Source: Azospirillum brasilense
GTDB lineage: Bacteria; Pseudomonadota; Alphaproteobacteria; Azospirillales; Azospirillaceae
Length of the DNA: 64,000 nucleotides
Reading direction: 5' to 3'
Assembly: GCF_007827815.1 (NCBI RefSeq)
Contig: NZ_VITH01000013.1
Location: forward strand, 1 to 64,000
Positions 10,786 through 19,423 of the stretch are shown here, piece by piece. Both the position numbers and the translations under genes were made by a program. The notes under the pieces were generated by a model, which searched no databases, was not told the DNA's origin, and was given only the letters and a program-made list of their open reading frames with translations. How positions within the stretch are numbered: position 1 is the first letter of the stretch; every line of letters starts with the position of its first letter.

Positions 10786-11322
10786 TCAGCGGCGGGTGTC
10801 AACTTCAGCGTCGATGACCCGCCTGACCTCGCGGAACCAGCGCAGCTTTTCCGCGAAGGGCAGGCGGGCGAGCCCGCTGGGCGAGGGCAGCACGACGTCC
10901 ACCGGACCGTCGAACAGGCGGTCCGGCTGCACGCCCCACTCCGCCCGCGCGCGGTCGGCGGCGGCGAGATAGACTCCTTTTCCCGTGTAGGCGATCACCC
11001 GCGGCCGGAATTCCGCGACCAGCGCGCGCAGCCGCGGCACGCCGCCGCGCAACTCCGCGCGGCTGAGATCGGCGGCGCTCGCCGTCGCCCGCGCCACGAG
11101 GTTGGTGGAGCCCAGCCCGAACTCCGGCAACAGCCGGTCCTCCTCCGGGCGCAACAGGCGCGGCGTCAGGCCGGCCGCGGCCAGCAGTCTCCAGAACTGG
11201 TTGCCCGGTCCCGCGTAATTGTGGCCGAGCCGGCCGGAGCGCGTTCCCGGATTGAATCCGACGAACAGGGCGTCCAGGCCGGGGGCGATGATGTCGGGGA
11301 TCGGGCCTTCGGAATCGGTCAT
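10786..11322 (-). CDS. mug: Mug-type mismatch-specific uracil/thymine DNA glycosylase
   Basis: This 178-aa protein removes uracil or thymine mispaired with G, starting base excision repair. The family motif GFNPG lies at residues 22-26, followed by the spaced R-x-G-x-x-x-N-Y and NQFWRLL segment seen in Mug/TDG enzymes. The second conserved loop reads LPSPSGLAR. The catalytic Asn is most likely the one in GFNPG. It is convergent with parB, and the last codons overlap a weak inverted origin-type half-site. Confidence 0.9.
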   Translation of the reverse strand: MTDSEGPIPDIIAPGLDALFVGFNPGTRSGRLGHNYAGPGNQFWRLLAAAGLTPRLLRPEEDRLLPEFGLGSTNLVARATASAADLSRAELRGGVPRLRALVAEFRPRVIAYTGKGVYLAAADRARAEWGVQPDRLFDGPVDVVLPSPSGLARLPFAEKLRWFREVRRVIDAEVDTRR

Positions 11323-11354
11323 GTTGTGTCAACACTTGAAAGCGGCGTCCGGCA

Positions 11355-11370
11355 ACGCTGAATTTGAAAC
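11355..11370 (+). repeat. perfect origin-type 16-bp motif between mug and the YoaK-like gene
   Basis: ACGCTGAATTTGAAAC is an exact match to the consensus. It lies upstream of mug and just after the stop of the YoaK-like gene. Confidence 0.8.
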
Positions 11371-11374
11371 GCTT

Positions 11375-12091
11375 CTACTCCGCCGTCCGCCATTCGGCGA
11401 AAATCACCGGGGCGGCGAAGCCGGCGAGGATGGCCGCCAGCGTCACGAACAGCATGGCGCCCCAGGCGCTGTAGCCCAGAACTCCCAAGACGCCGCCCAG
11501 GAAGAAGGACCCGACGGTCGGCAGATGCGTCTTCAGCTTGTCGAGCGTCACCCGGATGCGATCCCGGCCGTTGCGGTGGTAGAGATCGTCGATCAGGTTG
11601 CCGAGTTCGATCCCGATGTCGGTGATCATGCCGGTGACGTGGGTGGTGCGGACGCGGGCGTTGGAAATGCGCGTGACGATGGCGTTCTGCAACCCCATCA
11701 GGAAGCTCAACCCCATGACCAGCGCGGCGCCGCGCAACTCGTGCAGCCAGACGTCGGCGGCGCCGAGCCCGGCGAGCAGCAGGGCTTCCAGGCAGACGCT
11801 GTAAGCGTAGATCGCCGACAGGCCGCGGCGCTGCCCGGCGTTGATGAGCATTGCCGACACCATTGCCCCGGCGATGAAGGTCGCCACGATGGCCAGCGCC
11901 ACGCCGAAGGCGCCCATCTCACCCAGCGCCAGATGATCGGCCATGGTCGAGACGGTGCCGGTCATGTGCGAGGAGTAGAGGCCGGCGGCGTAGAATCCCG
12001 CGGCGTTGACGGCGCCGGCGATGCCCGCCAGCGACCAGGCCAGACTGCGGTCCGCCGACACGCCACGATGTTCACCCTGCCGGACCAGCAT
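11375..12091 (-). CDS. YoaK/DUF1275 family membrane protein
   Basis: This 238-aa integral membrane protein has about six hydrophobic segments. The family segments GAVNAAGFYAAGLYSSHMTG near the N terminus and THVTGMITDIGIELG in the middle are both present. The function of DUF1275 proteins is not established. ATG 12091 follows GGGGAG; the frame stays open further upstream but would add a non-hydrophobic Arg/Cys-rich leader unlike the family. It is a single-gene unit on this strand. Confidence 0.85.
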   Translation of the reverse strand: MLVRQGEHRGVSADRSLAWSLAGIAGAVNAAGFYAAGLYSSHMTGTVSTMADHLALGEMGAFGVALAIVATFIAGAMVSAMLINAGQRRGLSAIYAYSVCLEALLLAGLGAADVWLHELRGAALVMGLSFLMGLQNAIVTRISNARVRTTHVTGMITDIGIELGNLIDDLYHRNGRDRIRVTLDKLKTHLPTVGSFFLGGVLGVLGYSAWGAMLFVTLAAILAGFAAPVIFAEWRTAE

Positions 12092-12170
12092 GCCCCACTC
12101 CCCTGAACCAAACGGGGCGCCATCATAGTGGCGACCGTAGGCTCCAGGCACCCGCTGGTTTGGAGGATCA

Positions 12171-13079
12171 TCAATGCGTTGCCGCACCGACCGGCATGGT
12201 CTTGACGACGTCGAGGAACGCCCGCAGGGCTGGCGGTACGGCGCGGTGTCCGGGGTAATACACCGCCGCCCGCTCCGGCTTGTGCATCCAGGCGGGCAGA
12301 ACGGTCCGCAACCGCCCCTCCGCCAGCGCGGTTTCGGCCGCCCAGTTCGCCACATAGGCGATCCCCAGCCCCTGGGCGGCGGCCTCCGCCATCAACTCCT
12401 CATCGTCGAGGACCACCGGTCCGTTGACGTCGACCGTCAACTCCTGCCCGGCCCGCTCGAACTCCCAGCGGTACAGCCGGCCGCCGGGCAGACGGTGCCC
12501 GATGCAGCGATGGCGCTGCAGATCATCGGGCGTCGTCGGCTCCCCGGCGCGGTCGAGATAGGCGGGGGAGGCGACGCAGACAAAGCCGATCGGGTCCGGG
12601 AAGGGCACCGCGATCATGTCCTTCGGGATGGATTCGATCAGGCGGACGCCAGCGTCGAAGCCGCCGGACACGATGTCGACCAGCCGCCCCTCGACGACGA
12701 TGTCCACCGTCACGTCGGGAAACCGCTCGACCATGCGGGGAAGGACGCCGCGGACGAGAACCGCAGCGGCGACGCGCGGCGCGTTGATCCGGACCCGTCC
12801 GGCGACGTTGCCGCGAAAGGCGGTGACCGCGTCGAGCGCTTCATCCAGCGAGGTCAGCGCGATCGTCAGACGGCCGAGCAATTCGAGCCCCGCTTCGGTC
12901 GGCGACACGCTGCGGGTCGTGCGGTTGAGGAGGCGCACGCCCAGCCGATTCTCGAGGCCGCGCATCGCGTGGCTCAGCGTGGACGGCGCCGTTCCCAGCT
13001 CATCCGCCGCGCGGCGAAAGCTGCGATGGGTGGCGACGGCCACGAAGGCGCTGAGGTCGTTCAGGGAGGGGCGCGTCAT
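12171..13079 (-). CDS. LysR family transcriptional regulator
   Basis: This 302-aa protein has an N-terminal winged helix (residues about 5-62; FVAVATHRSFRRAADELG and the recognition helix APSTLSHAMRGLE), then a periplasmic-binding-like effector domain. It diverges from the Rid-family gene at 13182 across a gap of about 100 bases, so it plausibly regulates that gene. ATG 13079 gives the usual short N terminus; another in-frame ATG lies 36 bases upstream. Effector unknown. Confidence 0.92.
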   Translation of the reverse strand: MTRPSLNDLSAFVAVATHRSFRRAADELGTAPSTLSHAMRGLENRLGVRLLNRTTRSVSPTEAGLELLGRLTIALTSLDEALDAVTAFRGNVAGRVRINAPRVAAAVLVRGVLPRMVERFPDVTVDIVVEGRLVDIVSGGFDAGVRLIESIPKDMIAVPFPDPIGFVCVASPAYLDRAGEPTTPDDLQRHRCIGHRLPGGRLYRWEFERAGQELTVDVNGPVVLDDEELMAEAAAQGLGIAYVANWAAETALAEGRLRTVLPAWMHKPERAAVYYPGHRAVPPALRAFLDVVKTMPVGAATH

Positions 13080-13181
13080 TGATGGCGATTCTGCATCAGC
13101 TCGTGCCGATTTCAACGTCTAATCGCGCAGTTCCCAAGCGGCTATCTCCTGCTCCAGGTCCAATCCGAACGGGAGACTTCG

Positions 13182-13580
13182 ATGTCCAAGCGCGACGCCC
13201 TCTTTCCTGCCGGCCGGCAGGCGCTCTACGAGATCCACCGCTACTCCGCCGCCATCCGGTCGGGCGATCTGCTCTTCGTGTCGGGACAGGTCGGCGGCCG
13301 CGAGGACGGTTCGCCCGAGCCCGACTTCGCCAAGCAGGTTCAACGGGCCTTCGACAATCTGCGCGAGGTCCTGAAAGCGGCCGGAGCCACCTTCGACGAC
13401 ATCGTGGACGTGACGACGTTCCACACCGATCCGGAGGCGCAGTTCGAGACCGTCCTGTCGGTCAAGGACCGGATGTTTCCGCGGGAGCCCTATCCCAACT
13501 GGACCGCGGTCGGCGTGACGTGGCTGGCCGGTTTCGATTTCGAGATCAAGGTGATCGCACGGGTTCCACAGACCGCCTGA
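13182..13580 (+). CDS. RidA/YjgF/UK114 family protein
   Basis: This 132-aa protein has the chorismate-mutase-like Rid fold (SGDLLFVSGQVGG; DIVDVTTFHTDPE). Archetypal RidA enamine/imine deaminases carry a catalytic Arg in a P-A-R-x-x-V motif. Here the equivalent reads PNWTAVGV, so the protein probably belongs to a Rid subfamily lacking that residue. It is divergent from a LysR regulator, suggesting inducible expression. Substrate unknown. Confidence 0.88.
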   Translation: MSKRDALFPAGRQALYEIHRYSAAIRSGDLLFVSGQVGGREDGSPEPDFAKQVQRAFDNLREVLKAAGATFDDIVDVTTFHTDPEAQFETVLSVKDRMFPREPYPNWTAVGVTWLAGFDFEIKVIARVPQTA

Positions 13581-13828
13581 ACCGCATCGATTCTGATGGA
13601 ACTGGCCTGATGGAGCGGGCGGGGTCGCATCGTCGCTGACGCGTCGGCGCCGTCCCGTTCCCCGGCCTGCGAGCCGGGGCCATGCGGACGGCTTGCCGCG
13701 ACTCGCGCTCTTTGGCACTATTGAGGGGACGCACCGTCACCGGTCCGACCGAACCTTGATCACCCGGTCTGAGAAGTGAATTTGCGTTTCAGTATAATCA
13801 ATTGACTAAGGGCTTGAAGTGAAACGCC

Positions 13829-14419
13829 TCACAGCCCGATCTGGGCCGCGGTGATGACGCTTTGCGCGATGTCGGCGATGCGGCGGCCCTGCTTCATGGC
13901 GGCCTTGCGCAAGGCGGTGTAGGCCGCCTCCTCCGTCAGGGATTTCTGCTGCATCAGGATGCCCTTCGCCCGCTCGATCAGCTTGCGGTCGGCGAGCTGC
14001 GAACGCGCCTCGTCGCGTTCGCGTTTCAGCGTTTCAAAAGCAGCGAATCTGGCCAGCGCGGTTTCCAGGATCGGCCGCACGCGGGCGGGATGCAGCCCGT
14101 CGAGGACGAAGGCGGCCACCCCGGCCTCGGCCGCCTGGGCCGCCGCCCCCGGCGGGGCCTTGTCGGCGAACAGGACGACGGCGCAGGCTCCCGACCGGGC
14201 CAGCCGGAAGACGCCGTCCAACACCGCTGGGGCCGATGTTTCCAAAACAGCGACCACCGCGTCCGGCGCCAGCGCGGCGACGCGGGCCGGCAGATCGGTG
14301 ATGCCATGCACCAGGGTGATCCGGTCGCGGCCCCCCGCCCCGGCCAAGCCGTCCTCCACCGGCCGTGTGGCGTCGGCGTCGGGGCCGGCCACCAGAATGG
14401 TCAGGGGTTTGTTCGCCAT
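13829..14419 (-). CDS. nasT: NasT-like ANTAR antiterminator for nitrate genes
   Basis: This 196-aa two-domain protein has a receiver-like domain (residues 1-120) and a C-terminal ANTAR RNA-binding domain. The latter has the signature LADRKLIERAKGILM, then EEAAYTALRKAAM and IADIAQSVI. The usual phosphoacceptor Asp is not evident (the beta-3 strand ends V-L-E-T-S), as in unphosphorylated NasT-type receivers. It is the last gene of the nrt operon, 19 bases after nrtCD. NasT proteins bind paired hexaloop hairpins in leader RNAs; matching hairpins precede nirB and nrtA. The usual partner sensor NasS was not found in the window. Confidence 0.88.
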   Translation of the reverse strand: MANKPLTILVAGPDADATRPVEDGLAGAGGRDRITLVHGITDLPARVAALAPDAVVAVLETSAPAVLDGVFRLARSGACAVVLFADKAPPGAAAQAAEAGVAAFVLDGLHPARVRPILETALARFAAFETLKRERDEARSQLADRKLIERAKGILMQQKSLTEEAAYTALRKAAMKQGRRIADIAQSVITAAQIGL

Positions 14420-14438
14420 GGCCGCTCCGCCCTCCCCT

Positions 14439-16103
14439 TCACGCCGCCTTCACCGTCCCGTGGTGCCCGCCTTCCAGGAAGTTCAGCAACTCCTCCCGGT
14501 AGGCGTAATAACGGGGATGCTCCAGCAGGGCCTGCCGGGTCCGGGGGTGGGGGATGTCCACCTCCAGGATGTGGCCGATGCGGGCGTTCGGCCCGTTGGA
14601 CATCATCACCACACGGTCGGCCAGCAGGATCGCCTCGTCAACGTCGTGGGTGACGCAGATGGCGGTGACCTGGGTGCGCGCCCACACCTCCATCAGCACC
14701 TCCTGAAGCTCCCAGCGGGTCAGGCTGTCCAGCATCCCGAAGGGCTCGTCCAGCAGCAGCAGCTTCGGCGACAGGGCAAAGGCCCGCGCGATGCCGACGC
14801 GCTGCTTCATGCCGTTGGACAGCTCCGCCGCCGTCTTGTGCATGGCATTGCCCAGCCCGACCCGCGACAGGTAGTAACGGGCGATGTCGTTGCGCTCGCC
14901 CCGGCCCGCCTGCGGGTAGACGCGGTCGACCCCCAGCATGACGTTCTCCAGCGCGGTCAGCCAGGGGAACAGGCTGGGCGCCTGGAAGACCACCGCCCGA
15001 TCGGGACCGGCGCCGTCGACCTCCCGGCCGTCCAAAACGATGCCGCCGCTGGACACGTCGGCCAGCCCGGCGACCATCGACAGGACGGTGGACTTGCCGC
15101 AGCCCGAATGGCCGATCAGGGAGATGAACTCCCCCTTGCGCATCTTAAGGTCGAAGCCGTCCACCACCGTCAGCGGCCCCTTCGGCGTGGCGAAGGTCTT
15201 GGTGACCCGGCTGAACTCCACGTAACGGTCGTCGGACAGGCCGCCGCTCTGCCCGGCCAGATAGGGTTTCGGCGGCGGGGCGGCGGTGATCGGCGTCGCC
15301 GCCGGCAGGGTAAGGCTCTCGTCCACCGTGGCGGCGGCGCGGCTGGCCCCGGCCTCCATCAGCCACGCCGTGACCTCGGCGCGCAGGCGCTTGAAGTCCG
15401 GGTCGTGGTTCACGGCGGTGCGGTCGCGCGGGCGCGGCAGGTCCACCGCGAAGGCGGGGCCGAGCGTCGCCCCCGGACCCGGCGTCAGCGGGATGATGCG
15501 ATCGGCCAACAGGATCGCCTCGTCCACGTCGTTGGTGATGAGGACGACGGTCTTGCGGTCCTTGCGCCAGATCGCCTCGATCTCGTCCTGCAGCTTGGCG
15601 CGGGTCAGCGCGTCCAGCGCCGACAGCGGCTCGTCGAGCAGCAGCATCTCCGGGTTCATGGCGAGCGCGCGGGCGAAGCCGACGCGCTGGCGCATGCCGC
15701 CCGACAGCTCCTTGGGGCGGCGGTCGGTGGCGTGGCCCAGCCCCACCGTCTCCACCGCCCGGCGGGTCAGCACACCGCGCTCCGGCGACGGTTTGCCCTT
15801 GTGCACGGCGTCCACGGCCAGCGCCACATTGTCCTTTACGCTCAGCCAGGGCATCAGCGAGTAGTTCTGGAACACGACGCCGCGCTCCGCCCCCGGCCCG
15901 CGCACCGGCTCGCCGCGGAACAGCACCTCGCCCGCGTCGGGGGCGGCCAGCCCGCCCATCAGGTTGACCAGCGTGGTCTTGCCGGCGCCGGAGAAGCCGA
16001 CGATGGCGACGAACTCACCCTCCGCGATGGACAGGTCGATTCCGCGCAGCACCTCGGTCCCGCCGTAGGACTTCGCGACGTTCTTCAGCTCAAGGATGGC
16101 CAT
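14439..16103 (-). CDS. nrtCD: tandem ATPase of a nitrate ABC transporter (NrtC-NrtD fused)
   Basis: This single 554-aa chain holds two complete ABC ATPase domains. Domain 1 has Walker A GFSGAGKT (36-43), signature LSGGMRQR (133-140) and LLLDEP; its switch position reads ITNDVDEA, with Asn instead of His. Domain 2 has Walker A GHSGCGKS (331-338), signature LSNGMKQR (428-435), LLLDEP and a normal THDVDEA. A Pro/Ala-rich linker (about 265-285) joins them. It lies between nrtB and nasT in a nitrate uptake operon. Cyanobacterial systems use separate NrtC and NrtD; NrtC there carries a substrate-binding domain that is absent here. Confidence 0.9.
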   Translation of the reverse strand: MAILELKNVAKSYGGTEVLRGIDLSIAEGEFVAIVGFSGAGKTTLVNLMGGLAAPDAGEVLFRGEPVRGPGAERGVVFQNYSLMPWLSVKDNVALAVDAVHKGKPSPERGVLTRRAVETVGLGHATDRRPKELSGGMRQRVGFARALAMNPEMLLLDEPLSALDALTRAKLQDEIEAIWRKDRKTVVLITNDVDEAILLADRIIPLTPGPGATLGPAFAVDLPRPRDRTAVNHDPDFKRLRAEVTAWLMEAGASRAAATVDESLTLPAATPITAAPPPKPYLAGQSGGLSDDRYVEFSRVTKTFATPKGPLTVVDGFDLKMRKGEFISLIGHSGCGKSTVLSMVAGLADVSSGGIVLDGREVDGAGPDRAVVFQAPSLFPWLTALENVMLGVDRVYPQAGRGERNDIARYYLSRVGLGNAMHKTAAELSNGMKQRVGIARAFALSPKLLLLDEPFGMLDSLTRWELQEVLMEVWARTQVTAICVTHDVDEAILLADRVVMMSNGPNARIGHILEVDIPHPRTRQALLEHPRYYAYREELLNFLEGGHHGTVKAA

Positions 16104-16116
16104 GCCCGGGGACTCC

Positions 16117-17208
16117 TCAGCGGGTGCCGGTGTGGGAAACGGCGGCCTGGAAGGCCAGCATGACGCGGTCGAGCAGGAAGCCGATCAGGCCGATGGTGAA
16201 GACCGCCACCATGATGCGGGCGAGCGAGGAGGAGGAGCCGTTCTGGAACTCGTCCCACACGAACTTGCCCAGGCCGGGATTCTGGGCCAGCATCTCCGCC
16301 GCGATCAGCACCATCCAGCCCACGCCCAGCGACAGCCGCAGACCGGTGAAGATGTAGGGCAGCGCCGAGGGCAGCACGAGCCGGCGCACCATCGTCGGGC
16401 CGGAGAGCTGCAGCACCTTGCCGACGTTCATCAGGTCCTTGTCGATGGAGGACACGCCGACCGCCGTGTTGATCAGCGTCGGCCACAGCGAGCAGAGCGT
16501 GACCGTGACGGCGGAGGTGAGGAAGGACTTCTCGAAGGTCGGGTTGTCGCTCGACACGGTGGCGCTGACCACCATGGTGACCAGCGGCAGCCAGGCCAGC
16601 GGCGACACCGGCTTGAAGATCTGGATCAGCGGGTTCATCGCCGCGTTGACCGTGCGCGACAGGCCGCAGGCCACGCCCAGCGGCACCGCGATCAGCGCGC
16701 CCAGCAGGAAGCCGGTGAAGACCGTTTTCAGGCTGGTGACGATCTGGTCCAGATAGGTCGGCTTGCCGGCGTAGGGCCGGGTCTTCACCTCGGCCGCCGG
16801 GTCCTTGGCCAGCAGCTCGGCGTTGCGCTTGGCCTGCCGGTCGTAGAAGGCGGCCTCCTTGGCGCGTTCGGCCTGATGGTCGGCGTGGAGGACGCCCACC
16901 TGCTCCCACACCTGGGCCGGGCCGGGGATGGCGCCCAGGCTGGTGTTCACCTGCGGCGCCAGCCACGCCCAGGCGGCGAGGAACAGCATCAGGGCGGTCA
17001 GCGGCACGCCCATCTGCTGCCACAGCTCCTGCCCCTGCTGGCGCGGGCTGTCGCCTGCGGCCATGCGGAGCAGCGGGCTGAGCCAGCCGAGCCCGACGAT
17101 CTGTAGGGTGGCGGCGGTGCGGTTGAGCGTGTGGGCGAGACGGGCCTTGCGCCGGGCGCGCATCGCCTCGGCGGAGGAGAGGGTGGAGGTTTCGGTCACG
17201 CTGGTCAT
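16117..17208 (-). CDS. nrtB: nitrate ABC transporter permease NrtB
   Basis: This 363-aa inner-membrane permease has a long N-terminal segment, a first hydrophobic helix near residue 70, then the BPD transmembrane domain from about 160. The EAA-like loop reads [11 protein letters not shown]. It lies 13 bases before nrtCD and after nrtA in the same operon. The family also includes taurine and bicarbonate permeases; nitrate is inferred from nasT, nirBD and nasA nearby. Confidence 0.9.
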   Translation of the reverse strand: MTSVTETSTLSSAEAMRARRKARLAHTLNRTAATLQIVGLGWLSPLLRMAAGDSPRQQGQELWQQMGVPLTALMLFLAAWAWLAPQVNTSLGAIPGPAQVWEQVGVLHADHQAERAKEAAFYDRQAKRNAELLAKDPAAEVKTRPYAGKPTYLDQIVTSLKTVFTGFLLGALIAVPLGVACGLSRTVNAAMNPLIQIFKPVSPLAWLPLVTMVVSATVSSDNPTFEKSFLTSAVTVTLCSLWPTLINTAVGVSSIDKDLMNVGKVLQLSGPTMVRRLVLPSALPYIFTGLRLSLGVGWMVLIAAEMLAQNPGLGKFVWDEFQNGSSSSLARIMVAVFTIGLIGFLLDRVMLAFQAAVSHTGTR

Positions 17209-17242
17209 GGGGTGATCTTTCTGTTTGGCGCGGGGCGCCGAT

Positions 17243-17326
17243 GCCCCCCTCCCAACCTCCCCCCGCTACGCAGGGGGAGGAGTGGATTCCCTCCCCTGCG
17301 TAGCGGGGGAGGGTTAGGGTGGGGGC
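17243..17326. repeat. C-rich/G-rich palindromic intergenic repeat (copy 1)
   Basis: It begins GCCCCCCTCCCAACC and ends GGTTAGGGTGGGGGC, with internal CCCCCGCTACGC and GCGTAGCGGGGG arms. It can fold into one long hairpin and lies between nrtA and nrtB, where it may affect mRNA stability or relative expression. Confidence 0.75.
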
Positions 17327-17365
17327 CCGTCGCAGCCACTGCGCGGAATTCGGAAGTTCGCAGTG

Positions 17366-18778
17366 TCAACCGCCGACCAGTTGGCCGCCCTGCACCGCCT
17401 GCCCGCCCTTCAGGCCGATGGGCAGCTTCGTCAGGTACTCGTTGGGCTTGCGGCCGTCGTAGGCGATGCCGTCGATGAAGCCCTCGTCCAGCGGCTTGTA
17501 GCCGTCGCTGGTCCAGGGGAAGTCGGCCTCCTTGGCCTTGCCCTCCTCCACCAGCAGCCGCGCGGCCTTCAGGTAGATCTCCGGCTTGTAGACCTTGCGG
17601 GCGGTCTCGTCGTACCAGGCGTCCGGCTTGGCCTCGGCGATCTGGCCCCAGCGGCGCATCTGCGTCAGGTACCAGACGGCGTCGGAATAGAAGGGATAGG
17701 TGGCGTTGTAGCGGAAGAAGACGTTGAAGTCGGGAACCGCCCGCTTGTCGCCCTTCTCATACTCGAAGGTGCCGGTCATCGAGTTGGCGATGACCTTGGC
17801 GTCGGCCCCCACATACTCCGACTTGGCCAGGATCTTCACCGCCTCGGCGCGGTTGGCGTTGTCGTTCTCGTCCAGCCACATGGCGGCGCGGATCAGCGCC
17901 TTGACCAGCGCCAGATGGGTCTTGGGATTCTTGACGGCCCAGCCTTCGGTGACGCCGAAGACCTTCTCCGGGTTGTTCTTCCAGATCTCGGTGTCGGTGA
18001 TGACCGGCACGCCGATGCCCTTCATCACCGCCTGCTGGTTCCACGGCTCGCCGACGCTGTAGCCGAAGATGGTCCCGGCCTCCAGAGTCGCCGGCATCTG
18101 CGGCGGCGGGGTGACCGACAGCAGGGCGTCGGCCTGGATCTGCCCCGACACGTCGTTGGGCGCGTAATAGCCGGGGTTGATGCCGCCGGCGGCCAGCCAG
18201 TAGCGAAGCTCGTAATTGTGGGTGGAGACGGGGAAGACCATGCCCATGGTGAAGGGCTTGCCCTCCGCCCGGTACTGGGCGATGACCGGCTTCAGCGCGT
18301 CGGCCTTGATCGGGTGCAGCGGCTTGCCGTCCGGCCCCTTGGGCAGGTTGGGCTTCATCCGCTCCCACACCTCGTTGGACAGGGTGATGCCGTTGCCGTT
18401 CAGGTCCATCGAGAAGGCGGTCACCACGTTGGCCTGGGTGCCGAAGCCGATGGTGGAGCCCAGCGGCTGACCGGCCAGCATGTGGGCGCCGTCCAGCTCC
18501 CCGGAGATCACGCGGTCGAGCAGCACCTTCCAGTTGGCCTGCGGCTCCAGCGTCACCGACAGGCCCTCGTCCTCGAAGAAGCCCTTCTCCGCGGCGATGG
18601 CGAGCGGGGCCATGTCGGTCAGCTTGATGAAGCCCAGCTTGAGCTGGTCCTTCTCCACGTCGAGCGGAGCGGCCTGGGCGGACCCGAGCGTCAGCGCCAG
18701 CGTGGCGGCGGCGGACAGCAGGGCGGTGCGGGGGGAGGCGGGCAGTCGGGTCACGGCTCGGATCACGTCTCGCGTCAC
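17366..18778 (-). CDS. nrtA: nitrate-binding periplasmic protein NrtA
   Basis: This 470-aa substrate-binding protein of the nitrate transporter has an export signal with a basic N terminus, the hydrophobic run [15 protein letters not shown] and likely cleavage after AQA. The NMT1/ThiY-like binding fold follows ([22 protein letters not shown]). No suitable ATG precedes the signal, so I chose GTG 18778, which has GGAG eight bases upstream; the frame itself is open to 18988 and beyond. The gene heads the operon nrtA-nrtB-nrtCD-nasT. A sigma-54-type promoter and an AACGGC-loop hairpin lie upstream. Confidence 0.88.
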   Translation of the reverse strand: MTRDVIRAVTRLPASPRTALLSAAATLALTLGSAQAAPLDVEKDQLKLGFIKLTDMAPLAIAAEKGFFEDEGLSVTLEPQANWKVLLDRVISGELDGAHMLAGQPLGSTIGFGTQANVVTAFSMDLNGNGITLSNEVWERMKPNLPKGPDGKPLHPIKADALKPVIAQYRAEGKPFTMGMVFPVSTHNYELRYWLAAGGINPGYYAPNDVSGQIQADALLSVTPPPQMPATLEAGTIFGYSVGEPWNQQAVMKGIGVPVITDTEIWKNNPEKVFGVTEGWAVKNPKTHLALVKALIRAAMWLDENDNANRAEAVKILAKSEYVGADAKVIANSMTGTFEYEKGDKRAVPDFNVFFRYNATYPFYSDAVWYLTQMRRWGQIAEAKPDAWYDETARKVYKPEIYLKAARLLVEEGKAKEADFPWTSDGYKPLDEGFIDGIAYDGRKPNEYLTKLPIGLKGGQAVQGGQLVGG

Positions 18779-18843
18779 GTTGGTCGCTCCATCTCTCGTT
18801 CCGGACCCACGCGGCACACCCGACCTCGATCCAACGCCCCACC

Positions 18844-18959
18844 GGCGACGCGCCGTTGAGGGCTCGCCAGCCATGAAGGGCTGTCGAACCGGGTCAGCGA
18901 CGGTGCCGAGGGGCCCAACCTTGGGCGTATGGGATGGACGCACCGCCGTTGGCGCGTCC
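18844..18959 (-). promoter_or_regulatory. nrtA leader RNA with ANTAR-type hexaloop hairpin
   Basis: On the minus strand, GGACGCGCC-AACGGC-GGTGCGTCC (18959 to 18936) folds into a 9-bp stem (one G-U pair) with the hexaloop AACGGC. It sits at the predicted 5' end of the nrtA transcript. A second AACGGC (18857-18852) lies inside a longer stem (CTGGCGA/TCGCCGG), but not as a clean hexaloop. I see no T-run terminator before nrtA. The loop fits the A-x-x-G-x-x rule for ANTAR targets. Confidence 0.6.
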
Positions 18960-18971
18960 CGCCGTTCCTCT

Positions 18972-18988
18972 CGCAAGGACCATGCCAA
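18972..18988 (-). promoter_or_regulatory. sigma-54 (RpoN) promoter for nrtA
   Basis: The minus strand reads TTGGCATGGTCCTTGCG. It has the -24 GG and -12 GC at the right spacing and one change in the TTGGCACG block. It predicts a transcript start near 18961, about 180 bases before nrtA. Nitrogen control through NtrC is likely, but I cannot assign enhancer sites with confidence. Confidence 0.7.
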
Positions 18989-19243
18989 AGGCTGAATAGG
19001 CGTCCAAACAGAGCCAAAAGTCTTTGTTTCTGCGGCTTTGACGCGAGTTGCCTATTCTTTGTGCTAGTACCTTGGTGGTGACGCGTTGCACAAATTGTCG
19101 GCTTTCGGACCGCTTTTTGGTCGAAGCGGGATAAAAGCGCGTGTTCCGGTCCCGACATTCCCGTCCCGCATCCGCCCGGGCGAGGTCGTAAAAACGGCGG
19201 AAATCCGCCGTTCTGGTCCCTTTCTCATACCTTGGTGCCGATG

Positions 19244-19260
19244 TTGGCACGCGGATTGCC
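19244..19260 (+). promoter_or_regulatory. sigma-54 (RpoN) promoter for nirB-nirD-nasA
   Basis: TTGGCACGCGGATTGCC matches the sigma-54 consensus almost perfectly, with the GG and GC elements 12 bases apart. Predicted start is near 19272, just before the leader hairpins. The divergent nrtA promoter is about 270 bases away, so both may share enhancers in 18990-19240. Confidence 0.8.
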
Positions 19261-19279
19261 AGAAGGACGGGCAGATCAG

Positions 19280-19391
19280 GGCCAGGGCAACGGCGCCATG
19301 GCCGGTTCGACGGCGAACCACCCGGACAACGGCGTCCGAAACCCTGGGAATCCCGCGGGAGTCCCCAGGGCTTCGGGCGCCTTTTTCTTTT
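19280..19391 (+). promoter_or_regulatory. nirB leader: two AACGGC hexaloop hairpins and an intrinsic terminator
   Basis: Hairpin 1 (19280-19303) is GCCAGGGC-AACGGC-GCCATGGC, an 8-9 bp stem with one mismatch. Hairpin 2 (19323-19338) is CGGAC-AACGGC-GTCCG. Both present the same six-base loop AACGGC. A small GGTTCG/CGAACC hairpin lies between them. A CCCTGGG/CCCAGGG stem (19342-19370) and a T-rich tract CTTTTTCTTTT (19381-19391) follow, forming a terminator 33 bases before nirB. This is the architecture of ANTAR-controlled antitermination, with NasT as the expected protein. Confidence 0.8.
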
Positions 19392-19423
19392 CGGCCTCGC
19401 GGCCTCGCAAGAGGGCACACAGC

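Noticed and set aside
10797-10811. TGTCAACTTCAGCGT, weak inverted origin-type site
   Set aside because: Only the ACGCTGAA half matches well; noted but not counted as a member.
14031-14046. GTTTCAAAAGCAGCGA, inverted match to the origin motif
   Set aside because: Two mismatches, lies in nasT coding sequence and is explained by the ordinary codons F-E-T-L.
17366-18778. NrtA-like gene considered as NasS, the nitrate sensor of NasT
   Set aside because: It has a clear export signal and heads a transporter operon, whereas NasS is cytoplasmic.
18990-19240. Possible NtrC enhancer sites between the divergent sigma-54 promoters
   Set aside because: Fragments such as TTGCACAAATTGT exist, but no site matches the two-fold consensus well enough to report.
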